A stretch of DNA of 7,649 nucleotides from an uncultured Peptococcaceae bacterium (GTDB lineage Bacteria > Bacillota > Peptococcia > Peptococcales > Peptococcaceae), in the NCBI GenBank assembly GCA_902496505.1, contig CABVBB010000087.1, positions 1 through 7,649 of the forward strand, written 5' to 3'. Position numbers and translations under genes: made by a program. Each line of letters begins with the position of its first letter. Position 1 is the stretch's first letter. The notes under the pieces are model-generated. The model saw only the letters and a list, made by a program, of their open reading frames with translations. It was not told the DNA's origin and did not search any database. Shown here piece by piece: positions 1 through 5,194 of this stretch.

Positions 1-534
1 CAGGATCCCGATATTATCATGGTGGGCGAGATCCGCGATCAGGAGACAGCGGCTATTGCGGTCAAGGCGGCCAACAGCGGTCATCTGGTGCTGGGGTCAC
101 TGCATACCAATAATGCGGTCAGTGCCGTGCTGCGGCTGCTGGAAATGGGGATCGAGCCTTTTTTGATCGCCAATAGTTTGATCGCAGTGATCGCCCAGCG
201 TTTGGTGCGGCGCAATTGTCCCCATTGCCTGCGGCAGGATGAGCAGCAGGCGCTTGAGATCACCCAAATGACGGGCGAAGCAGCTGAGGCATGGCGTGGC
301 AGCGGCTGCGCTTTGTGTCATGATATCGGCTTCAAGGGCCGATTGGCGCTGCAGGAGGTCTGGCTGCTGGAAGCGGCTGACCGGCAGGCTATCCAAGCCC
401 GACGCTTTGAGCAGCGTCTGGCCGCAGGGCTGTCCTTTGCCACTATGCGCGAGGATGGGCTGGCCAAGGTGCAGCAGGGTCTGACGACGTGGGATGAGGT
501 ACTGGCGGCGACGATAGCGGCAGAGGAGCAGTGA
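1..534 (+). CDS. gspE: GspE/PilB-type assembly ATPase, C-terminal part (5' truncated)
   Basis: This is the C-terminal 177 residues of the hexameric cytoplasmic ATPase that powers pseudopilus or pilus assembly. The reading frame is open from base 1, so the gene begins upstream and the N-terminal domain and Walker A loop are missing. The first residues are the family's Walker B region, [17 protein letters not shown] (1-17), followed by the His box [11 protein letters not shown] (26-36). A tetracysteine zinc module follows: C73-x2-C76 and C103-x2-C106, separated by 26 residues, with the usual GRLALQE-type segment just after it. That module is typical of GspE and PilB and argues against the retraction ATPase PilT, which normally lacks it. 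The stop lies immediately before the platform-protein gene, with a GAGGAG at 523-528 inside the end of this gene. Whether to call it GspE or PilB cannot be settled from this fragment. Confidence 0.95.
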   Translation, partial: QDPDIIMVGEIRDQETAAIAVKAANSGHLVLGSLHTNNAVSAVLRLLEMGIEPFLIANSLIAVIAQRLVRRNCPHCLRQDEQQALEITQMTGEAAEAWRGSGCALCHDIGFKGRLALQEVWLLEAADRQAIQARRFEQRLAAGLSFATMREDGLAKVQQGLTTWDEVLAATIAAEEQ

Positions 535-539
535 GCGCT

Positions 540-1748
540 ATGGCGAGATATGGATATCGTGGACTGGATGGTGCGGGTCAAAAGGTGCAGGGCGTGATCG
601 AGGCGGCAGGCCGTGTGCAGGCTGTAGATGAGCTGCGTCGACAGGGCTTGTTTGCTACCAGGCTTTGGGCATGGCCTGTTCAGAGCATACATTGGAGCAG
701 TCGGCTGAAGAGCGGGGAAATGGAGCCTTTCTGCCGCCAATTGTCATTACTTTTAGAAAGCGGAATCTCGCTGCTGGAGGGCTTGGAGCTGATCAAAAAA
801 GAGCCTTTGCCGCGTAATTTGGATCAGTGGCTGGAGCAGCTTGTGGGGCATATCCGCAAGGGGCAGTCGCTGGCAGCAGCTATGGCGCAGTGTGATGCGC
901 ATATCCCACCAATGCTTGCGGAACTGGCGGCAGTAGGTGAGGAGCACGGTCAGCTGGGCTCAGCTCTCTATCAGGCAGCAGATCATTTTGAGCAGCAGAG
1001 GCGGCTGAAAAATGATCTGCTGACGGCAATGCTTTATCCGGCGCTGGTGCTCTTAGTCGTAGCAGCGGCAGTGGCGGCAATGATGATTTTTGTGGTGCCA
1101 GCCTTGGTGCAGACCTATGCTTCTTTGAATGCACCTATTCCATGGCTGACGCGGGGATTTATCGCATTGAGTGATTTTGTAGTGCAGCATGGTGCGGGCT
1201 TGCTGCTGGCGCTGGCATTGTTGATAGCTGGCGGCCTTGCCAGTTGGCGGGGGCTTAGAGAGGATCACCGCTGGCAGGCGTTTTGGCGGCAGGTGGTGCA
1301 CAGCACGACACTGACGGAAAGGCTCTGGGCGGAGCATTATTTCGTACAGTTTGCTCAGATGCTGGGGCAGCTGCTCAAAGGCGGAGTGCAGGTCTTAGAG
1401 GCGCTGCAGATGCAGAGCAGGCATTACCGCGGCCTTATCTATCGCGAGGAGCTTGAACGGTTGACGGAGCAGGCGCTGCGAGGACACTCACTGTCTAACG
1501 GTCTGGCGGAATGCACCTTTGTGCCGCCGGCGGCTTTGCAGATGATCCATGTGGGAGAGGAAAGCGGCCATTTGGCGGAAATGCTGCTGCACAGCAGCGC
1601 ATATTACAGCCAGCGGATCAGTCAGCGTTGTGAACGCTTGGCACGGATCATCGAGCCTGTGCTGATCATTTTTCTGGGGCTATTGATCCTGTTGATCGCG
1701 GGCAGCTTGTTTTTGCCCATCATTTCATCGTATCGCTATATTGGCTGA
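540..1748 (+). CDS. gspF: GspF/PilC-type inner-membrane platform protein
   Basis: This polytopic inner-membrane protein (402 aa, normal family length) is the platform on which the ATPase acts to extrude pseudopilin subunits. The N-terminus MARYGYRGLD is the classical GspF opening, which is why I choose ATG at 540. A GTG at 531 in the same frame would overlap the upstream stop by four bases (GTGA), but the GAGGAG at 523-528 is only two bases from it, against eleven from the ATG. Two T2SSF repeats are visible, at about residues 61-184 and 262-385, each opening with an xxFxxQLxxLLxxGxxxLExL-like helix. Three membrane segments are clear at about 168-188, 216-236 and 374-394. Repeat two contains the family signature around FVPPAALQMIHVGEESG. 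It lies between the ATPase and the pseudopilins, as in gsp and comG operons. Confidence 0.95.
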   Translation: MARYGYRGLDGAGQKVQGVIEAAGRVQAVDELRRQGLFATRLWAWPVQSIHWSSRLKSGEMEPFCRQLSLLLESGISLLEGLELIKKEPLPRNLDQWLEQLVGHIRKGQSLAAAMAQCDAHIPPMLAELAAVGEEHGQLGSALYQAADHFEQQRRLKNDLLTAMLYPALVLLVVAAAVAAMMIFVVPALVQTYASLNAPIPWLTRGFIALSDFVVQHGAGLLLALALLIAGGLASWRGLREDHRWQAFWRQVVHSTTLTERLWAEHYFVQFAQMLGQLLKGGVQVLEALQMQSRHYRGLIYREELERLTEQALRGHSLSNGLAECTFVPPAALQMIHVGEESGHLAEMLLHSSAYYSQRISQRCERLARIIEPVLIIFLGLLILLIAGSLFLPIISSYRYIG

Positions 1749-1757
1749 AAGGGGGGG
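1748..1757 (+). promoter_or_regulatory. Ribosome binding site with a run of seven G
   Basis: The 15-base gap between the platform gene and the first pseudopilin gene holds AAAGGGGGGG, with G7 at 1751-1757, six bases before the GTG start at 1764. It is the only Shine-Dalgarno-like element for that gene. It consists of a homopolymer rather than the AGGAGG used by several neighbours. Confidence 0.55.
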
Positions 1758-1763
1758 CGCTTT

Positions 1764-2159
1764 GTGCAGAGCAATAAAGGATTTACTTTGGTAGAACTGA
1801 TCGTGGTCATGGCCATCTTGGCTGTGCTGGCTTCCCTGGTCACAGTCAATGTCAGCGGTGTGGCTGCCCGTGGACGGGTGACACGCATCCAGACGGATCT
1901 AAAAATGCTGGAATCAGCGGGTGATCAATTTTTATATACCGAAGCAGAACGTGAGCTTTGGATAGGCCAGGAACTGCCTCAGGAGCAGCTGATCAAGCAG
2001 GGCTTGCTGGACAAGGCGTTGAAGCCGCCCTTAGAGGGCTATACTTATGTGGTGCGCGTGCAGGCAGATGGCTGGGTCCAGGCGACTATGGAAAATGGTG
2101 ACGGCGTTTACAACTCCGGTGATTTTGTGGCAGATAACCGCAGTGCGCAGTTCAATTGA
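1764..2159 (+). CDS. Prepilin-like protein, GspG/ComGC position (probable major pseudopilin)
   Basis: This 131-residue class III signal peptide protein is probably the main subunit of the pseudopilus. The leader is MQSNKG, with predicted cleavage after G6, F7 as +1 and the conserved Glu at +5 (E11). A hydrophobic helix runs to about residue 28. The segment after it (GRVTRIQTDLKMLESAGDQF, about 38-57) resembles the GspG alpha-helical spine. The C-terminus is rich in Asp, Asn and Gly (NGDGVYNSGDF, about 113-123); GspG proteins often bind calcium there, but that is an inference here. The start is GTG, the only suitable start giving a short leader, preceded by the G-rich binding site at 1748-1757. 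It is the first of four pilin-like genes directly after the platform gene, where the major subunit normally sits. A ComGC or PilA-type name is equally possible. Confidence 0.88.
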   Translation: MQSNKGFTLVELIVVMAILAVLASLVTVNVSGVAARGRVTRIQTDLKMLESAGDQFLYTEAERELWIGQELPQEQLIKQGLLDKALKPPLEGYTYVVRVQADGWVQATMENGDGVYNSGDFVADNRSAQFN

Positions 2160-2164
2160 GGAGG
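2158..2164 (+). promoter_or_regulatory. Shine-Dalgarno GAGGAGG that decides the start at 2171
   Basis: GAGGAGG ends six bases before ATG 2171. It overlaps the TGA stop of the preceding pseudopilin gene, so ribosomes ending there are positioned to reinitiate. It rules against the in-frame TTG at 2156, which would add five residues encoded by the binding site itself. Confidence 0.8.
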
Positions 2165-2170
2165 CCTGTC

Positions 2171-2626
2171 ATGCAGTGGAAAAATCAACGAGGCTTCACG
2201 CTGATGGAATTGGTAGTGGTGCTGGCGATCTTGGCCGTGATGGGGGCTATGGTCCTGCCGCAGTTTGCTCAGCGTTTGACGGAGGAACGGTTTGAGAGCG
2301 CCGTTTATCAGGTGCACAGTGATCTGCGGCTGGCGCAGGAAGCAGCCAAACGGGAGCAGTGTTCGGTCAAGGTGAATTTTTATCCTTTGGACAAGACGCA
2401 GATCGCTTATGTCATATACTTTATGGACATGGAGCGCACCCTGATCAAAAAGGCTGAGCTGCCGCCAGGGATCAAGATCGATTATACCCAAGATACTTTT
2501 GTGGATTTTGGGGAGGATGGACATGTGGATCACAATGGTCATATTGTATTTAAGCAGGAGAAGATGAAGCGATCTATCTATTTTTATCAAACAGGTCGGG
2601 TGAGGATCAGTGCGGGGAAAATTTGA
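2171..2626 (+). CDS. Prepilin-like minor pseudopilin, GspH/FimT/ComGD type
   Basis: This 151-residue prepilin-like protein has an 8-residue leader (MQWKNQRG), F9 as +1 and Glu at +5 (E13), followed by a hydrophobic helix to about residue 30. The next helix (YQVHSDLRLAQEAAKREQ, about 50-67) matches the GspH/FimT pattern of a membrane-proximal helix rich in Leu, Ala and Arg, followed by beta strands. It ends in IYFYQTGRVRISAG, close to the final strand and Gly of the GspH/ComGD fold. GspH-type proteins are minor tip subunits, and its place directly after the G-like gene fits. ATG 2171 is chosen for the perfect ribosome binding site six bases upstream. Its stop overlaps or nearly touches the start of the next gene, implying coupled translation. 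Confidence 0.87.
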   Translation: MQWKNQRGFTLMELVVVLAILAVMGAMVLPQFAQRLTEERFESAVYQVHSDLRLAQEAAKREQCSVKVNFYPLDKTQIAYVIYFMDMERTLIKKAELPPGIKIDYTQDTFVDFGEDGHVDHNGHIVFKQEKMKRSIYFYQTGRVRISAGKI

Positions 2627-2981
2627 TTTGCAGCATGATGAGCGGGGAATGACTGTGGTCGAGGTGGTGGCAGCTTTGGCATTGGTCTCGCTGGTGATGT
2701 TGAGTCTCTGGGAAGGCTATAATTTGGCGGAACGCTCCAGACGTCAGAGTGAGATCCAACAGACTGTGGCGACGCTGGCGGATGAATTGCTCCAGGCAGA
2801 AGGAGGAATGGCTGCGAACGGCGCAGAACAGGTGCGTGAAACGGCCTGCGGGGCGTTTAAGTGTACTTGGCAGATCAGTGCAGCATCAGATCATGGAACA
2901 GAGGACGTTATCTTAGTGATCACGGAGGAAGCCACAGGGAAGCAGTGGCGTTTTGCGACAGTGAGGCGAGGCTCGTGTTGA
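2610..2981 (+). CDS. Small prepilin-like minor pseudopilin, GspI-like position
   Basis: This small prepilin-like protein is 123 aa from GTG 2610. The cleavage motif is ERG/MTVVE, with Met at +1 and Glu at +5, followed by a hydrophobic helix AALALVSLVMLSLWEGYNLA. GspI family members commonly have Met at +1 and the pattern GMTLLEVLVALA, which fits well. The start is uncertain. GTG 2610 gives a 13-residue leader and a 17-base overlap with the previous gene, with GAGGA only three bases before it. An in-frame TTG at 2628 gives MQHDERG, a 7-residue leader like those of the sister proteins, with GGGGA nine bases upstream, and may be the true start. Three cysteines (C80, C85 and the terminal C123, numbered from GTG) lie in the periplasmic part. 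Beyond the N-terminal helix the fold is not recognisable to me. Confidence 0.82.
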   Translation: MRGKFDLQHDERGMTVVEVVAALALVSLVMLSLWEGYNLAERSRRQSEIQQTVATLADELLQAEGGMAANGAEQVRETACGAFKCTWQISAASDHGTEDVILVITEEATGKQWRFATVRRGSC

Positions 2982-3511
2982 AGGATGAAAAAGGGTTTAC
3001 CTTGATCGAATTGATCGTGACCTTGGCCTTATGCAGTGTGCTGTTGATGATCTTGACAGACGGCCTGCTGCAGTGGCAGCGGCAGAAGGAACAAGTATTG
3101 GCAGAAAATGAGCTGGCGGAAAATTTGAATTATGCTATGAGCGAGCTGGCCTATGATCTGCGTCAGACGGTGTGCATCCTGCCGCAGACTGAGGCGGACA
3201 AGCTGGTTTTGATCAATGAGACAGGCGACACCATCAGTTATGAGCTCAGTGTTGACACCATGAGCGAGGAGCATCCCTATCAGCTGGCTGGACAGGTGCT
3301 TTATCGGAAAGAAAATGGTGGACGGCGGCAGCCGATCGCCAATTTTTTGTCGGAGATGATCATCCGCTATCCAGAAGAGGGCGAGGCGCCAGTAAGAGTG
3401 GTGCAGATCAGTCTGAGCGGCCAGACGCCGGCTAAAACGCTGAGCTTGGAGCGTACGCTTTCAGTAGGCGGCTATTACTGGCGGACAGCAGGAAGGGAGA
3501 GGGGCTTATGA
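2975..3511 (+). CDS. Prepilin-like minor pseudopilin, GspJ/PilW type
   Basis: This prepilin-like protein (178 aa) is the fourth in the row. The motif DEKG/FTLIE has Glu at +5 and a hydrophobic helix to about residue 28. The following helix, containing NYAMSELAYDLRQTV, matches the GspJ signature in which a helix ending in DLRQ precedes the beta domain. Its length is close to GspJ (about 190-200). Two start codons are adjacent: GTG 2975 (leader MLKDEKG) and TTG 2978 (leader MKDEKG, overlapping the previous stop as TTGA). GAGG at 2963-2966 and at 2968-2971 can serve either. The open frame continues upstream of 2975, but that would put a long hydrophilic stretch before the signal helix and is rejected. 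GspJ forms the tip complex with GspI and GspK in studied systems, so its pairing with the preceding gene is expected. Confidence 0.87.
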   Translation: MLKDEKGFTLIELIVTLALCSVLLMILTDGLLQWQRQKEQVLAENELAENLNYAMSELAYDLRQTVCILPQTEADKLVLINETGDTISYELSVDTMSEEHPYQLAGQVLYRKENGGRRQPIANFLSEMIIRYPEEGEAPVRVVQISLSGQTPAKTLSLERTLSVGGYYWRTAGRERGL

Positions 3512-4776
3512 AGCAGCAAAAGATGATCTGGGATCACCTGTCAGAGGAAAAAAACTTGGTTTGGCTGGAGCAAGGGCAGTATCAGCAAATCAATGTATCT
3601 GCTGGTTTGACGGGTAAACCAGCCCAAAAACGCAAGGCAGTGGTGCTTCTGCCGCCATCTGCGGCAGAAGCCAGGTTGCTGCGGCTGCCGCAGGCGGACG
3701 TGCGCCAGACGCGTCAGATGCTGGCAATGGCTTTACAAACAGCTCCTGCTGAAGCCGTATGTTATAAATGGCGAGCAGTACGCCAAGAAGCAGGGGAGCA
3801 GTGGCTTTTTGCCGTCACTTACTCAGCAGCCGATCTCCAAACAGTGCAGCAGCAGGCCGCAGAGGCAGGGATAGCGATCAAGGAAACTATCGGGATCTAT
3901 GAGGCACTGCTGAGCGCTTGGCAGCAGTTGTCAGCTGAGCTGAAGCAGGCGGCGGAAACGGTGCTGCTCTATCATGCAGGGGATCAGATGACGCTGCTTT
4001 TTATGCAAAATGGGCAGCCTATTCATGGGCAGACGATGAATCGAACGCAAAGTGCAGAGGAAATGGCGCTCGCTTATAAGCGCACAGTCAATGCACTGGT
4101 CCGCCAGGAGTTGTGGCACCAAACTCAGGCAGTGTTTTATTTGGAAGAAGGCGCAGAAGCGGAGCTTTTCGCCAGGCAGTTGGCAGTGCTGGCAGAAACA
4201 GAAGTGTTCCTGCTTAATGAGCAGCCGCCGTTTAGCCAGTGGCAGTCTGAGAAAGTGCCGCTTTTGGTGCGCAGTCTCTTGGAAAGTCTGGAAAAGAACA
4301 GCTTACTGGAAAACTGGCAGCAAAGTACTGTCATCAACGGGCAGAAAGGCAGCCGCGCGTTATGGGGATGCATCGTCTTGATCGCTTTAACAGGTTGCTG
4401 CTGGCTGGGGAGCGCCATCTGGCTGCAGCAGGTGCAAAAACAAACGGCTGATCAACCAGCCATTGTACAACAGGCTTCCACAGAACGGAGGGAGAGCGCG
4501 TATGGGCAGGTATTGGAACACATCGATGCTGTCAAAGGCAAGACAGTGCTGCAGGAGATCAAGCTGGAAGCAAAAGGACTGGTGATCTATGCCTCAGCGC
4601 CGGATTGGTCAGAAGCGGCTGCATTTGGCGAGCGGCTGGAGGGACTTTCTGAGATCAGCACCATGACCATTACCCGTTCTGAAAAGCTTTTGCGCTTGAC
4701 AGACGGTCAGCCGGAGGCATTTATCGCCTTGACGATAGCAGTCAGCTTGGAAGGGGGCGTTTCGGATGAAGGTTAG
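3508..4776 (+). CDS. GspL-like (PilM+PilN-like) bitopic assembly protein
   Basis: This 422-residue protein is predicted to link the cytoplasmic ATPase to the periplasm. Residues 1-282 are cytoplasmic and weakly resemble the actin-like fold of GspL and PilM: a VVLLPPSAAEARLLRLP segment (45-61) and a later strand pair LLYHAGDQMTLLFMQNGQPI (153-172), where PilM has its DIG phosphate motif. The acidic nucleotide-binding residues are not preserved, so nucleotide binding is doubtful. A single membrane helix spans about 284-306. The remaining periplasmic part of about 115 residues, containing a YGQVLEHIDAVKGKTVLQEI-type helix, fits the ferredoxin-like domain of PilN and GspL. No separate pilN gene is present, consistent with the GspL-like fused layout. 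ATG 3508 overlaps the previous stop as ATGA. It overlaps the next gene by 11 bases. Assignment rests on layout and position more than on sequence identity. Confidence 0.72.
   Translation: MKQQKMIWDHLSEEKNLVWLEQGQYQQINVSAGLTGKPAQKRKAVVLLPPSAAEARLLRLPQADVRQTRQMLAMALQTAPAEAVCYKWRAVRQEAGEQWLFAVTYSAADLQTVQQQAAEAGIAIKETIGIYEALLSAWQQLSAELKQAAETVLLYHAGDQMTLLFMQNGQPIHGQTMNRTQSAEEMALAYKRTVNALVRQELWHQTQAVFYLEEGAEAELFARQLAVLAETEVFLLNEQPPFSQWQSEKVPLLVRSLLESLEKNSLLENWQQSTVINGQKGSRALWGCIVLIALTGCCWLGSAIWLQQVQKQTADQPAIVQQASTERRESAYGQVLEHIDAVKGKTVLQEIKLEAKGLVIYASAPDWSEAAAFGERLEGLSEISTMTITRSEKLLRLTDGQPEAFIALTIAVSLEGGVSDEG
3601..3623 (+). repeat. Inverted repeat, 8-bp stem, 7-base loop
   Basis: GCTGGTTT (3601-3608) and AAACCAGC (3616-3623) are exact reverse complements around the loop GACGGGT. 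It lies about 95 bases into the gspL-like coding sequence, 21 bases before a stronger hairpin. On its own a stem of this size could arise by chance in a window this long. Confidence 0.5.
3645..3671 (+). repeat. Strong intragenic hairpin, 11-bp perfect stem, 5-base loop
   Basis: GCTTCTGCCGC (3645-3655) and GCGGCAGAAGC (3661-3671) pair perfectly around the loop CATCT. The stem is GC-rich and would be stable in the mRNA. No T-run follows (the next bases are CAGGTTGCTG), so it is not an intrinsic terminator. It falls in codons 46-55 of the gspL-like gene. A perfect 11-bp stem with a short loop is not expected by chance in a window this size (roughly 0.02 by a crude estimate). Its role, if any, is unknown. 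Confidence 0.65.
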
Positions 4777-5179
4777 GCCGATTTTTTGGTATCTGCTGAC
4801 GGTCGTATTGACAGCAGCCTTTCTTTTAGGAACGCACAGCCATTGGCAGGCGGCTGAAGCGCTGCGGCAGACTGTGGCGTCAAACGCTGAGCAGGAATAT
4901 CACGTATCTGCAGAGAAAACAAATACGGCGCTTTTTTTGGAAGCACTGGCAGCAGAAGCAGAAGGATCAGAAGCGGAGCTGACGCTGTTTACGACCAGTA
5001 TAGCGTCAGAGCAGGCAGCTTATAGCTGTCAAATCTCGGCAACAGGCGCATATAATGACTTAGCACGATTGCTGAGCTGGCTGGAAACTCAGCCCTGCGT
5101 TGCCAAGATCGCGCAATTTGCTTTAGAAGAGGGCGCAGACGGCACTATGCAGCTTATTGTGGAGCTGATTTTAGGGTAG
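4766..5179 (+). CDS. Short GspM/PilO-like inner-membrane assembly protein
   Basis: This 137-residue bitopic protein has a short cytoplasmic N-terminus (MKVRPI), one membrane helix (about 7-22), a brief helical linker, and a periplasmic domain predicted to be ferredoxin-like. The motif TGAYNDLARLLSWLETQP (93-110) closely follows the GxYxDLxxFLxxLExLPR pattern of PilO and the related part of GspM, which dimerise with PilN or GspL. Its position right after the GspL-like gene, with 11 bases of overlap, supports that partnership. It is shorter than typical GspM (about 160) or PilO (about 200), mainly because the coiled-coil linker is reduced. AAGGGGG (4751-4757) sits eight bases before the ATG. 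Cysteines at SCQI and QPCV could form a disulfide, which is speculative. Confidence 0.75.
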   Translation: MKVRPIFWYLLTVVLTAAFLLGTHSHWQAAEALRQTVASNAEQEYHVSAEKTNTALFLEALAAEAEGSEAELTLFTTSIASEQAAYSCQISATGAYNDLARLLSWLETQPCVAKIAQFALEEGADGTMQLIVELILG

Positions 5180-5182
5180 ATC

Positions 5183-5188
5183 AGGAGG
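5183..5188 (+). promoter_or_regulatory. Consensus ribosome binding site of tldD
   Basis: AGGAGG lies six bases before ATG 5195, in a 15-base gap between the GspM/PilO-like gene and tldD. It supports that start and strong independent initiation of tldD within the same transcript. Confidence 0.8.
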
Positions 5189-5194
5189 CTATCA

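Noticed and set aside
318..740. Open frame on the - strand, 140 codons, opposite the ATPase end and the start of gspF
   Set aside because: It crosses two strongly supported genes and its Ser/Ala/Cys-rich composition is a shadow of their codon bias.
2156..2170. TTG 2156 as start of the GspH-like gene
   Set aside because: The codons AGG AGG that follow are the ribosome binding site for ATG 2171, which is correctly spaced.
2108..2590. Long open frame on the - strand, 160 codons, antisense to the GspH-like gene
   Set aside because: No recognisable domain, no good ribosome binding site, composition rich in His and Leu as expected from the complement of the + strand codons; the + strand gene is well supported.
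2861..2974. Upstream extension of the GspJ-like frame
   Set aside because: It would place 38 hydrophilic residues before the prepilin leader and overlap the preceding gene by over 100 bases; GTG 2975 or TTG 2978 gives a normal leader.
3645..3671. Strong hairpin as a Rho-independent terminator
   Set aside because: It is inside a coding sequence and no T-run follows on either strand.
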